DNA from: Streptomyces violaceusniger
GTDB taxonomy: Bacteria > Actinomycetota > Actinomycetes > Streptomycetales > Streptomycetaceae
Length of the DNA stretch: 64,000 bases
Assembly (NCBI GenBank): GCA_005405945.1
Contig: BJHW01000001.1
Span: 3,472,001 to 3,536,000 of the forward strand
Reading direction: 5' to 3'
Position numbers and translations under genes: made by a program. Within the stretch, counting starts at the first letter, position 1. Each line of letters opens with the position of its first letter. The notes under the pieces were generated by a model, which saw only the letters and a list, made by a program, of their open reading frames with translations, was not told where the DNA came from and did no database searches. This document shows, one piece after another, positions 17,081 to 25,270 of the stretch.

Positions 17081-17890
17081 ATGCCCGCTCCCCGCACCGT
17101 CCTCCTCACCGGCGCCGCCGGCGGCATGGGCACCTTGATGCGCGAGCTGCTGCCGCCGTACGGATACCAGCTGCGGCTGCTCGACCAGCTCCCCATCGAG
17201 GGCGAGCCGGACGCGATCACCGCGGACCTGTCCGACCGGGACGCCCTGCGCGAGGCCGTGCGGGACGTTGACGCGATCATCCATCTCGCGGGCATCTCCC
17301 TGGAAGCCCCGTTCGAGAAGATCCTGCGGGCCAATATCGAGGGCACGTACAACGTCTACGAGGCGGCCCGCGAGGCCGGGGTCCGCCGGATCGTCTTCGC
17401 CTCCAGCAACCACGCCGTGGGCTTCACTCCGCGCCCGGTGGGCGACGACCCGCTCATCCCGCTCGACACCCCGCGCCGCCCCGACACCTACTACGGGCTG
17501 TCCAAGGCGTTCGGCGAGGACCTGGCCTCCTTCTACTGGGACAAGCACGGCATCGAGACGGTCGCCATCCGCATCGGCTCCTGCTTCCCCGAGCCGACGA
17601 CGGTCCGCATGCTGTCCATCTGGATGAGCCCGGCGGACGGCGCCCGGCTCCTCCACGCCGCCCTCACGGCGGAGAACGTGGGCTTCACGACGGTCTACGG
17701 CAGCTCGGCCAACACCCGCCTGTGGTGGGACCTCTCCTCGGCCCGCGCCCTGGGGTACGAGCCGAGGGACGACTCCGAGCCGTACGCCGCGAAGCTGATC
17801 GCCGAACAGGGCGAACTGGAGCCGGGCAACCCCGACCACGAGTACCTCGGCGGCGCGTTCTGCACCAACCCGCCGATCTGGCCGCGTTGA
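17081..17890 (+). CDS. udh: Uronate dehydrogenase (NAD-dependent)
   Basis: Oxidises D-galacturonate or D-glucuronate to the aldarolactone, the entry step of oxidative pectin-sugar catabolism. Extended SDR/epimerase fold: TGAAGGMG near residues 10-17 binds NAD, LAGIS near 69-73, ASSNHAVGF holds the catalytic Ser, and Tyr138-xxx-Lys142 is the catalytic pair. The short C-terminal region and 269-residue length match Udh rather than full-length epimerases, and SIWMSPADGARLL is a family trait. GGAGG precedes the ATG by eight bases. Divergent to kdgD. Confidence 0.88.
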   Translation: MPAPRTVLLTGAAGGMGTLMRELLPPYGYQLRLLDQLPIEGEPDAITADLSDRDALREAVRDVDAIIHLAGISLEAPFEKILRANIEGTYNVYEAAREAGVRRIVFASSNHAVGFTPRPVGDDPLIPLDTPRRPDTYYGLSKAFGEDLASFYWDKHGIETVAIRIGSCFPEPTTVRMLSIWMSPADGARLLHAALTAENVGFTTVYGSSANTRLWWDLSSARALGYEPRDDSEPYAAKLIAEQGELEPGNPDHEYLGGAFCTNPPIWPR

Positions 17891-18398
17891 GGTTTTCGGG
17901 CGCCGCGTTGAGGTTTCCGGGCAGGACCTGTGCGCAGGGGCGCCGATTACCGAGGCGGGGTGGTTTTGAGCATGGGTCCGGGGGTGGGGGCGGGGCGCCG
18001 CCGCCGGCTGCCGGGCCGGTGGGATGTTGGGGTCGTGGCGGCTCTGCGACGTGGGGGGCGGCTCTCTGTCCGGAGTGCGGACCGGCGAGGCTCGGGGCGG
18101 CCCCTCCGGGTACCCCTTCAAAAAACGCTTGATCTGGCGCAACTAATTTGTCAAGCAATTCCGAGAGGGGTACCCCACCCCGGGCCATCCGGAGGACGGT
18201 CCGGCATCGGCCCCCGAGCGGATCCGCCAGTCCGGCAACGACCCCTGGCCCCCGAGCGCGGAGGCCGCCACCGGGCTTCGCCCCCCACCGGCCCGGCGCC
18301 CGGCGACGAGGGCCGGGCCCCACCCGCCGCCCCATGCTCAGAATGGACCGAAGGCGCGAAACGGCGCGGTACCCGACCGAGCCGAGCAACCCGAGTGC
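17891..18398. other. 508-bp convergent gap with nested inverted repeats, no gene seen
   Basis: Lies between udh (+) and the isochorismatase-like gene (-). The only clear structure is at 18108-18175: outer arms GGGTACCCCT / AGGGGTACCC and inner arms GCTTGA / TCAAGC around an AT-rich core containing a T6 run (minus strand) and TTGACA. The rest is GC-rich with no convincing open frame or ribosome site. Confidence 0.5.
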
Positions 18399-18962
18399 TC
18401 AGCCCGCCCTCTTGGCCCACTCCTCCACCGTCATGACCTCGGCCTGCGACGGAAACACCTTCTCGATGAGCAGCCGGTGGACCTCCGGGTCCGGGTCGTA
18501 GCAGGCGTCGGACAGCACCGTGAGCCGGAAGTCCAGGTCGGCGGCCTGGCGCAGGGTGGACAGGACGACGCCGCCGGTCGCGACGCCGGTCAGGACGAGA
18601 TGGGTGATGTCGCCGGACCGCAGCACCACGTCCAGGTCGCTGCCGGCGAACGCGCTGACCCGCCGCTTGGTGACCACGACCTCGTCCGGCCGGGGCGCCA
18701 CACCGGCATGGATGGCGATCTTGGGGTCGTCCTCGGTGTAGAGACCCGGCGGCAGGGAGCCCATGATCTTGTTGCGGGCCGAGGCCTCGGGACGGCCGGA
18801 GCGGAAGCCGATGGCGACGTACACGACGGGGATTCCGGCGTTACGGGCCGCGTCGACCGCACGGCTCACGCGCTCCACATAGCCGGGGTCCTGGACGCGG
18901 GCCACGATGCCCTCCTGGACGTCCATCACGAGCAGAGCCGTCTTGTTCGCGTTCATGTTCAT
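18399..18962 (-). CDS. Isochorismatase-like protein lacking the catalytic cysteine
   Basis: Cysteine-hydrolase fold, 187 residues. LLVMDVQEGIV near residue 10 holds the catalytic Asp and VVTKRRVSAF the Lys. The loop that should carry the nucleophile reads TGVATGGVVLSTLRQA with no Cys, so the usual amidase or isochorismatase chemistry is doubtful. It may hydrolyse by another route or only bind a ligand. The start at 18962 is chosen because it overlaps the MFS stop (ATGA) and has GAAAGG eight bases upstream; a second ATG lies two codons in. Third gene of a MarR-MFS-hydrolase operon, so detoxification is a reasonable theme. Confidence 0.82.
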   Translation of the reverse strand: MNMNANKTALLVMDVQEGIVARVQDPGYVERVSRAVDAARNAGIPVVYVAIGFRSGRPEASARNKIMGSLPPGLYTEDDPKIAIHAGVAPRPDEVVVTKRRVSAFAGSDLDVVLRSGDITHLVLTGVATGGVVLSTLRQAADLDFRLTVLSDACYDPDPEVHRLLIEKVFPSQAEVMTVEEWAKRAG

Positions 18963-20383
18963 GAGGCCTTTCGTTGCGCGGAAGAGGAATCGTCCGAACC
19001 GATACGGCCCAGCGAGCGGTCCACGAGCGTCAGCACCAGGCACAGACCGGTGATGGCGAGCATGAACCAGGCCAGGCCGTGCAGCCCGCCGGTGTCGGCG
19101 CGGGCGCCGAAGAAGGCGCCGTTGGCGCTGGAGGCGACGATCGCGCCGAGGTAGAAGAAGGTGCGGAGCAGCCCCGCCGAGGAGCCCATCCGCTCCGGAT
19201 CGGCCTGGTGGTACACCGCGTTCTGCAGCGCGAGGTTCATCAGCCCCTGCGGTACGCCGAAGACGAGCCCGACGACGATCAGCGGCCATATCGCGCTGTC
19301 CGGCTGCAGCGGGAGCAGCAGGGCGCAGCCGACGATCTGCGCCACGGCCCCCACCAGCAGCTTGCCGCGCACGGCGGCGCGGCGGCCGGTGGCCGTGGAC
19401 ACCGCGATGCCGGTCAGGAACAGGGGCAGTTGGGCGAGCCCCGCCTGTGAGGCCGTCAGCCCCCGGCCGTCCTGGAGCCACTGGGTGTAGCCGTACAGAA
19501 AGACGTACGAGACGACGGAGACGAGGAGCGCGCGGGCGTAGGTGAGCAGCAGGGGCGGATTGCCGCCGAACACCCGCAGATCGATGAACGGCTCCGCCGC
19601 CCGCAGCTCCCGCACCGCGAACCCGGCCGCCGCCACCGCCATCAGCAACGGCAGGTACCACCGGTCGGCCCGGGGCTCCATCAGGAACAGCAGCAGCGAG
19701 ACGAGCATCGCGGCGAACAGCCCCATGCCGATCAGATCCAGCCGGACGCGCTCACCGGTGCGCTCCGCCAGGGGCCGCTCCTTGGGCAGACGCCGGACGC
19801 CGAGGATCAGACCGGCCACCGCAAGCGGGATGTTGACGGCGAACGTGCTGCGCCAGCCGCCCAGCCCGATCAGCAGTCCGCCCAGGGGCGGTCCGATGAC
19901 CGCGATGGTCTGACTGGCGACCGCGAGCGTGGCGAGGATTCCGGCGGGGCTCTCCTCGCCGGTCCGCCGGGCCTCCCCACGGATGAGGTACATCGCGGCC
20001 GGATAGCCCGCGCAGGTACCGAACCCGAGCACCACCCGCGCGACGATCAGCGTCCCCAGGCTCGGGGCGAGCAGACCGATCAGCCCCGCGATCCCGGTCA
20101 GGGCCGCCCCGGCGAGGAAGAGGCGGCGCGGCCCGTAGAGGTCGATCAGCCGGCCCATGACCGGCTGGCCTATCGAGGTGGCCAGATAGAGCGCGGAGAC
20201 CAGCCAGGCCGTCTGCGACGGCGGTGCCCCGAACGCGGCGCCGATCGGCACCAGCGACACGGAGATGATGGAGGAGTTGACCGGGTTCAGTACCGAACCC
20301 AGGATCATCGGCGCGAGGAGCTTACGGTCGAAGGCGCCCCGCGCGGTGGTTTTGGTCTTTCGCCGTACGAGCCGCTCGATCAT
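18959..20383 (-). CDS. MFS drug transporter, 14-segment DHA2 type
   Basis: Proton-driven exporter, about 474 residues. LGSVLNPVNSSIISVSLVPIG is the motif D1-like region (written here as NPVNSSIISVSLVPIG), GRLIDLYGPRRLFLAG is motif A, and GPPLGGLLIGLGGWR matches motif C with the following Trp-Arg. About 14 hydrophobic stretches are seen. The start at 20383 overlaps the marR stop (ATGA) and begins a basic MIERLVRRKTK leader. Probably repressed by the MarR protein encoded just upstream. Confidence 0.9.
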   Translation of the reverse strand: MIERLVRRKTKTTARGAFDRKLLAPMILGSVLNPVNSSIISVSLVPIGAAFGAPPSQTAWLVSALYLATSIGQPVMGRLIDLYGPRRLFLAGAALTGIAGLIGLLAPSLGTLIVARVVLGFGTCAGYPAAMYLIRGEARRTGEESPAGILATLAVASQTIAVIGPPLGGLLIGLGGWRSTFAVNIPLAVAGLILGVRRLPKERPLAERTGERVRLDLIGMGLFAAMLVSLLLFLMEPRADRWYLPLLMAVAAAGFAVRELRAAEPFIDLRVFGGNPPLLLTYARALLVSVVSYVFLYGYTQWLQDGRGLTASQAGLAQLPLFLTGIAVSTATGRRAAVRGKLLVGAVAQIVGCALLLPLQPDSAIWPLIVVGLVFGVPQGLMNLALQNAVYHQADPERMGSSAGLLRTFFYLGAIVASSANGAFFGARADTGGLHGLAWFMLAITGLCLVLTLVDRSLGRIGSDDSSSAQRKAS

Positions 20384-20838
20384 GCGCGGCTGAGCCGGTC
20401 CAGCAGGGCCAGCGCCTCGAGGATGGTCTCCCGTTCCGCTTCCGTATAGCCGGTCTCCAGGGCCTGGGCGAGCCATTCCTCGCCCGCCCGCCGCTTGTCG
20501 TCCAGGAACGCGCTGCCGGTGTCGCTGACCGAGACCAGCTGCCGCCGACCGTCGTCGGGATCGGGGCGCCGCTGGATCAGCCCGCGCTGGTCCAGCACGG
20601 CGAGCGTGGCCGCCATCGACTGCGGCCGTACGCGCTCGGCCGCCGCCAGCGCGCTGGCCGAGGCGGGGCCCTCCTTGCTGAGCCTGCTGAGCGCGGACGT
20701 CTGCGAGGGGGTGAGTTCCTCGAGGTCGTACGTCTCCTTGATGCGCCGCCGCAGCCGGCCGACCACCACACGGATCTCATGCGCGGCGCGCACGGCGGAC
20801 GCGGACATGCCGCCAGGGATCTCTGCCATGCCCCTCAC
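20380..20838 (-). CDS. MarR-family transcriptional regulator
   Basis: Winged-helix repressor, 152 residues from the GTG at 20838, which has GAAG eight bases upstream; an ATG three codons in is an alternative. LTPSQTSALSRLSKEGPASAS precedes the recognition helix VRPQSMAATLAVLDQRGLI, and the wing reads RRPDPDDGRRQLVSV, a typical MarR DxRxxx pattern. The two coupled downstream genes encode an exporter and a hydrolase-like protein. It probably represses its own operon through the inverted repeat at 20860-20879 and responds to a small toxic ligand. Confidence 0.9.
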   Translation of the reverse strand: MRGMAEIPGGMSASAVRAAHEIRVVVGRLRRRIKETYDLEELTPSQTSALSRLSKEGPASASALAAAERVRPQSMAATLAVLDQRGLIQRRPDPDDGRRQLVSVSDTGSAFLDDKRRAGEEWLAQALETGYTEAERETILEALALLDRLSRA

Positions 20839-20859
20839 GGTAATTTCTTCAGTCCAGCC

Positions 20860-20879
20860 TGTCCAGTTAAAACTGAACA
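20860..20879. promoter_or_regulatory. Candidate MarR operator
   Basis: TGTCCAGTT-AA-AACTGAACA is a 9-2-9 inverted repeat with one mismatch, 22-41 bp upstream of the marR GTG. Size and position are right for an autoregulatory MarR site. Confidence 0.55.
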
Positions 20880-20910
20880 GACTGGGCTGTCCATCTGCCC
20901 GGCCTTCCGG

Positions 20911-21873
20911 CTACCCGGCGAAGGCGTCGACCCCCGTGAGCTCCGCCGACAGCGCCCACAGCCGCGCCGCCCGCTCCGGGTCGGCGGCCCAGGCGCTCAC
21001 CCCGCCGCCCAGTTCGGTGCCCTCGGGCGCGGGCTCGGCGATGTCGCAGTCCTCGCAGTACACCCCGCCCATGCCCGCGAGCCGCGGCGAGGTCGCCGCC
21101 CAGACCTGAGTGGCCGCGCCCTCCTCGGGCGTCTTCCAGCCGACGTTGGTGGGGCTGTTGTCGATCGTCTCGGTCAGCTGCGCCAGTTCCTCCGGGGACA
21201 TATGGCGGCCCAGCTGGGTGGCGATCGTCCCGGGATGTACGGAGAAGGCACGTACGCCGGTGTGCCGCCCCAGCGCGTCGAGGTGTAGCACGAACAGCGC
21301 GTTCGCGGTCTTGGCCTGCCCGTACGCCTGCCACTTGTCGTAGGCGTGCCGCTCGAAGTGCGGGTCGTCCCAGTGGATGTCCGAGAGCTGGTGCCCATTG
21401 GACGAAACGGACACCACGCGTGCGCCACCACGGGCGATGGCGGGCCACAGCTGATTGACCAGGGCGTAGTGGCCCAGGTGGTTGATCGCGAACTGGGCTT
21501 CCCAGCCGGGGCCCACCCGCGTTTCGGGCGCGGCCATGATCCCGGCGTTGTTGATCAGAATGTCGATATCGCGACCGGACGCGAGGAATTCCTCCGCGAA
21601 GGCCCGAACGCTGTCCAGGTCCGCGAGGTCCATCTCGGCGACCTCCACACCCTCGATCCCGCCGAGCGCCTCGACGGCGGCCGAGCGCCGCCGCGCGGGC
21701 ACGACGACGTGGGCCCCCGCACCGGCGAGAGCCCGCGTCGTCTCCAACCCGAGCCCCGAATAGCCCCCGGTCACGAGCGCGAGCTTCCCGGACAGGTCAA
21801 TGCCCGCGAGAACGTCGCTCGTCGTGCTGCGCACCCCGAAACCGGAGCCGATCGCATGCTGTTGGGTCGTCAT
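20911..21873 (-). CDS. Short-chain dehydrogenase/reductase
   Basis: NAD(P)-dependent oxidoreductase of the retinol-dehydrogenase-like branch, 320 residues. TGGYSGLGLET is the cofactor loop, MDLADLDSVRAFAEEF the adenine pocket, INNAGIMA the NNAG motif, VSVSSNGHQ the catalytic Ser, and YGQAKTAN the Tyr-xxx-Lys pair. Residues after TGxxSGLG point to NADP use (PARRRS). It has its own promoter region, is not coupled to marR downstream, and its substrate cannot be inferred. Confidence 0.88.
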   Translation of the reverse strand: MTTQQHAIGSGFGVRSTTSDVLAGIDLSGKLALVTGGYSGLGLETTRALAGAGAHVVVPARRRSAAVEALGGIEGVEVAEMDLADLDSVRAFAEEFLASGRDIDILINNAGIMAAPETRVGPGWEAQFAINHLGHYALVNQLWPAIARGGARVVSVSSNGHQLSDIHWDDPHFERHAYDKWQAYGQAKTANALFVLHLDALGRHTGVRAFSVHPGTIATQLGRHMSPEELAQLTETIDNSPTNVGWKTPEEGAATQVWAATSPRLAGMGGVYCEDCDIAEPAPEGTELGGGVSAWAADPERAARLWALSAELTGVDAFAG

Positions 21874-21906
21874 GCGAGGAACGTACGGTTTCGAGCGCGC
21901 TCAAGG

Positions 21907-22164
21907 TCAAGCGACGCCCCGCGCGAAGGCGACGAAGTCGCCCCACGCGTTTGCGGGGAACGTAAGGTTCGGGCCGTCGGCGTTCTTGCTGTCCCGCACG
22001 TGCACGGTGTCTCGGCGGCATGCGGCAACCTCGACGCACTGGCCGCCTTCGCCTCCGCTGTAGCTGCTCTTACGCCAATCCATGGCGACCTCGACGCACT
22101 GACCGCCCTCGCTGCCGCTGTAGCTGCTCTTGAACCACACCAGCTCGCGTATATCCCTGCTCAT
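21907..22164 (-). CDS. DUF397 protein with an internal duplication
   Basis: Small acidic protein, 85 residues, of the family that partners XRE regulators in streptomycetes. The signature WxKSSYSG(S/G)EGGQCVEVA occurs twice in tandem (about residues 10-27 and 30-47), while typical members have it once; the DNA shows the same duplication at 22020-22135. The tail VRDSKNADGPNLTFPANAWGDF is standard. It overlaps the XRE gene by ATGA. It probably binds the XRE protein and modulates it, as proposed for WhiJ/BldB-like pairs. Confidence 0.88.
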   Translation of the reverse strand: MSRDIRELVWFKSSYSGSEGGQCVEVAMDWRKSSYSGGEGGQCVEVAACRRDTVHVRDSKNADGPNLTFPANAWGDFVAFARGVA

Positions 22165-22970
22165 AACTCCCCCAGCAACTTCTCGATGAAGATGGACGAC
22201 TCCCGTGGCGTGAGCGCCTGCGCCCGGATAATCCCATAGCGCGCGGCGATGGTGTGGACCTCTTCCCGGTCGGTGAGCAGGGCGCTGCGCCCCTGACCTT
22301 CGAGGTAAGCCAGCTGCTCGCCCCCCTTGGGAGTCATCAGAGTGAACGGCCCGTCCATCCCGGCGCTATCCTCCCGCCCCGAGGGCATCACCTGGATCTC
22401 CACATTGCGTTTTTCACCGATCAGGAGCAGGTGCTCCAACTGCCCACGGAGGATCTGTACTCCACCAAGCGGCCGCCGCAGTACAGACTCTTCGACGACG
22501 AAACCCAAGAGAGGGGCGGGCTTCGCTGCAAAAATGGCCTGCCGCTCCATTCGCGCGGCTACCCGCTGTTCGACAACCTCCTCGTCCATTAGAGGACGGC
22601 GCATCCCGAGCACGGCCCGCGCATAGTCTTCCGTCTGCAACAACCCGTTGATCACATGGGTGTCGTACGCCTGGACCTCAACCGCCACCGCCTCCAACCG
22701 CGCCGCGTCGCGGAAGAACGCCGGATACCGTGCGTGCGCCAACTCCTCCTTCATCGCCTTGAGAACGCCCCCGGCGTCCAGCACCTCATCGGCCTTGTCA
22801 ACCAGCTCCGGCTTGGGAATGCGCCGCCCGCACTCCACGGACGCCACCTGGTCTGGGCTGTACCCGATACGCACCCCTAATTCCGCCTGGGTGAGCCCGG
22901 CCCGTTCCCGGAACAGCTTCACCTGCCTCCCGAAGCCCCTCAGGAACGGAGACCGTTCCGTACCCGCCAT
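22161..22970 (-). CDS. XRE-family regulator with DUF5753 domain
   Basis: DNA-binding protein of the streptomycete WhiJ-like class, 269 residues. The helix-turn-helix covers about residues 13-60 (RERAGLTQAELGVRIGYSPDQV). The DUF5753 part begins near residue 90 with AYDTHVINGLLQTEDYARAV and ends with the typical LLTDREEV...SRESS-like segment. Coupled to the DUF397 gene, and divergent from an anti-sigma-like ATPase gene; such triads recur many times in Streptomyces genomes and are tied to development or antibiotic control. Confidence 0.92.
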   Translation of the reverse strand: MAGTERSPFLRGFGRQVKLFRERAGLTQAELGVRIGYSPDQVASVECGRRIPKPELVDKADEVLDAGGVLKAMKEELAHARYPAFFRDAARLEAVAVEVQAYDTHVINGLLQTEDYARAVLGMRRPLMDEEVVEQRVAARMERQAIFAAKPAPLLGFVVEESVLRRPLGGVQILRGQLEHLLLIGEKRNVEIQVMPSGREDSAGMDGPFTLMTPKGGEQLAYLEGQGRSALLTDREEVHTIAARYGIIRAQALTPRESSIFIEKLLGEL

Positions 22971-22996
22971 GTCGCATGCCTCCCATCACACGTGGT

Positions 22997-23027
22997 GTGC
23001 ACGTACAGACACGGTCCGTACTTGCAC
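22997..23027. promoter_or_regulatory. Candidate XRE operator in the divergent promoter
   Basis: GTGCACGTAC-N11-GTACTTGCAC is an inverted repeat (nine of ten positions match) lying midway between the XRE start at 22970 and the ATPase start at 23071. Its place suggests that the XRE protein controls both directions. Confidence 0.5.
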
Positions 23028-23070
23028 GCTTGCTGGTCAGGCTAGGCACGCCCCCGCAAGGCTCGTGCCC

Positions 23071-23595
23071 ATGACGACCGAAAATGCCCCCTCACGAGGT
23101 ACAGCCCAGGGACAACCAACCCCCGCGCCCGGCGAGTTCGCGATGCGCTTCACCTCGACGCCTCGCGGTGCGCGACTCGCTCGGCGACTCGTGTCGCACC
23201 GGCTCGCCGCGTGGGGCTACCCATACGATTCCGGCCCCAACGAGACCACGACCCTGATCGCGAGCGAGCTGGCCGCGAACGCCGTACGGCACGGCCGCGT
23301 CCCGGGGCGGGACTTCCACGTCCGGCTGATCGCGCCCGTGAGCGGCGACACGGCCGGGACGATCCGCATCGAGGTGTCGGACACCCGCGCCGAGAGGCGG
23401 CCCGCACCCACCGCCACCGCCGCCGCGCCCGACGCCGAAACCGGACGCGGCCTGTATCTCGTCTCGCGGCTCGCCGAGCGCTGGGCGGTCGGGCCACGAC
23501 AGGGCGGCGGACCCGGGAAGACCGTATGGGCCGAGATCGCGACCGAGACCAAACCCTCAGACCGTTCCGGCCCGCCCCAGCACCCGCAGGGCTAG
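23071..23595 (+). CDS. Anti-sigma-factor-like ATP-binding protein (HATPase_c)
   Basis: Histidine-kinase-like ATPase of the SpoIIAB/RsbW type found with XRE-DUF397 pairs, 174 residues. N box: LIASELAANAVRHG near residues 65-80; G1-like segment RIEVSDTRAE, where the usual DxG is DTR; G2: ETGRGLYLVSRLAERW. No sensor or histidine-phosphorylation domain is present, so it probably works as a regulator by binding a partner. The 3' end overlaps the convergent tetR gene by 39 bp. Confidence 0.88.
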   Translation: MTTENAPSRGTAQGQPTPAPGEFAMRFTSTPRGARLARRLVSHRLAAWGYPYDSGPNETTTLIASELAANAVRHGRVPGRDFHVRLIAPVSGDTAGTIRIEVSDTRAERRPAPTATAAAPDAETGRGLYLVSRLAERWAVGPRQGGGPGKTVWAEIATETKPSDRSGPPQHPQG

Positions 23596-24122
23596 CTCAC
23601 GCGCGATGCCGACCGGATCGCCGACCACCGAAAGACCGTTCAGCACCGTGGCCCCCTCGTGGAGCAGCAGCAGCTCGTCCGCCAGCTCATCGGGGGCCGC
23701 CACGCCCGCCTCCTCGCACAGCTGCCGCAGATAGGCCCGCAGCCAGCGCTTCTGGTCGGCGATCACCTGCCGGGCCGGATGCCCGGCGTCTGGCAGTTCG
23801 GCCGCCGCGTTGACGAATCCGCAGCCGCGCGGGTTCTCGCGGCGCACCCACTCGGCGAGCGCGTCGAACGTGGCGAGGGCGCGGTCCGCCGGGGGCGACT
23901 TCTCGACCTCGGCGGTGAGCCAGGCCCGCCACCGCTCATCGCGCTCCCGCAGATAGGCGGCGACCAGCGCCTCCTTGGAGCCGAAGCGGTCGTACAGCGT
24001 CTTCTTGGTGACTCCGGCGCGCTTGGCGATCAGATCCACACCGACCGCGTTGATCCCTGCCCGTAGAACAGCTCGGCGGCGGTGTCGAGAATGCGGCGCG
24101 CGGCGGGGGTGAGCGCTTCCAC
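23557..24122 (-). CDS. TetR-family repressor (one frame break)
   Basis: Likely repressor of the divergent EamA exporter. The start is the GTG at 24122, behind a strong GGAGGT. The helix-turn-helix reads ILDTAAELFYGQG, then after the break INAVGVDLIAKRAGVTKKTLYDRFGSKEAL, given here as DLIAKRAGVTKKTLYDRF. One base must be added at the C run 24055-24057 to join the two parts. The C-terminal domain has GCGFVNAAAEL and HPARQVIADQK, as in the TetR_C group that controls small exporters. About 188 residues after repair. Confidence 0.82.
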
Positions 24123-24147
24123 GCCGTGATCACCTCCGGGTGAAGGG

Positions 24148-24206
24148 TTGACGTGTATACCGATCTGTTTAGTCTAGTGGATGAGGGAGTAAACAGACCG
24201 GTATAC
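24148..24206. promoter_or_regulatory. EamA promoter with two mirrored TetR operators
   Basis: A -35 box TTGACG (24148-24153) and -10 box TAGTCT (24170-24175) are 16 bp apart. GTATACCGATCTGTTTA (24155-24171) and TAAACAGACCGGTATAC (24190-24206) are inverted copies with one mismatch. Each copy is itself an imperfect palindrome of the form TAnACnGnnCnGTnTA. The left copy covers the -10 and spacer, so binding should block transcription. Confidence 0.7.
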
Positions 24207-24255
24207 CCGGAGCCTGAATCGACCCGGAACCCCAACCCAGAGCGAGGAACGCCCC

Positions 24256-25245
24256 ATGCCCGTCAGCGCCGCCGTCACCGCCATCGGCCTCGTCGTGATG
24301 TGGAGCTCCGGCTTCATCGGAGCCGAGCTCGGCACCCGGGAGGCCGCCGCCGACACCCTGCTGATGTGGCGCTTCCTCACGGCGGCGGCGGTCCTGGGCG
24401 GCGCCTGGGCGCTGCTGAGGCGACGCAGACTGCGCCCGCGCGCGATCGCCGAGCAGGCGGTGATCGGCGCGCTTTCGCAGGGCGGCTATCTCGGCGGGAT
24501 CGTCTGGGCGGTCGGGCTCGGCGTGCCGTCCGGCACCACCGCGCTGATCGCCGCGTTGCAGCCGCTCGCGGCGGGCGCGCTGGCCGGGCGGCTGCTCGGG
24601 GAGACGGTCAGCCCGCGCCAGTGGGCGGGGCTGGCCATCGGTCTCGGCGGGGTCGCGCTCGTCGTCCAGGGCGATCTGTCGGCGGGCCCGGCCGCCCCGG
24701 CGTGGGCGTACGGGCTGCCCTTCGCCGCCATGGCGGCGCTGCTGGCCGCGAGCTTCCTGGAACGCAGGGTGCGGGCGCCGCTCGCCCCCGTGGACGCCAT
24801 ACCGCTGCACTGCCTGGTCAGCGCCGTCCTGTTCACCGGGGTCGCCCTCGCCGGAGGCCATGCCGCGCCCCCGGCGAGCGGGGCCTTCTGGGCGGCGGTG
24901 GTCTGGACGGTACTGCTCTCGACCGTCGGCGGCTACGGCTTCTACTGGCTGAGCCTGCGCCGCAACGGCGTCACCCGCACCAGCGCGCTGATCTATCTGA
25001 CGCCCCCGACCACGCTGGTGTGGGCGTACGCGATGTTCGGGGACGCGCCCGGCTGGACAGCGCTCGCGGGCATGGCGGTGTGCGTGATCGGGGTGACGGC
25101 GGCCACCGCGCGCAGCCGCCCCGGCCGGTCAGCGCGGCTCGCGGAGGATCCAGTCCGTGATCGAGCGGTGCCGCGGGTTCCAACCGGGCCGACCGCGGCG
25201 GGGCAGGTCACGGGAGAAGTCACTCCGCAGGTCAAGGAACCGTAA
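24256..25245 (+). CDS. EamA/DMT-family exporter
   Basis: Ten-segment drug/metabolite transporter with two EamA repeats. The first starts IGLVVMWSSGFIGAELG and the second with the PAWAYGLPFAAMAALLAASF region; SALIYLTPPTTLVWAY is the typical late segment with the conserved Pro pair. 329 residues. The last 45 residues after AATARSRPGRSA form a hydrophilic tail not usual for the family. The divergent TetR gene and mirrored operators show that it is inducible. Substrate unknown; amino acids or toxic compounds are typical. Confidence 0.88.
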   Translation: MPVSAAVTAIGLVVMWSSGFIGAELGTREAAADTLLMWRFLTAAAVLGGAWALLRRRRLRPRAIAEQAVIGALSQGGYLGGIVWAVGLGVPSGTTALIAALQPLAAGALAGRLLGETVSPRQWAGLAIGLGGVALVVQGDLSAGPAAPAWAYGLPFAAMAALLAASFLERRVRAPLAPVDAIPLHCLVSAVLFTGVALAGGHAAPPASGAFWAAVVWTVLLSTVGGYGFYWLSLRRNGVTRTSALIYLTPPTTLVWAYAMFGDAPGWTALAGMAVCVIGVTAATARSRPGRSARLAEDPVRDRAVPRVPTGPTAAGQVTGEVTPQVKEP

Positions 25246-25270
25246 AGCGGGGACGTTCGTTACCCCGGGC

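Noticed and set aside
18108-18175. Insertion sequence ends or a phage attachment site
   Set aside because: No transposase, integrase, target duplication or nearby tRNA gene was seen.
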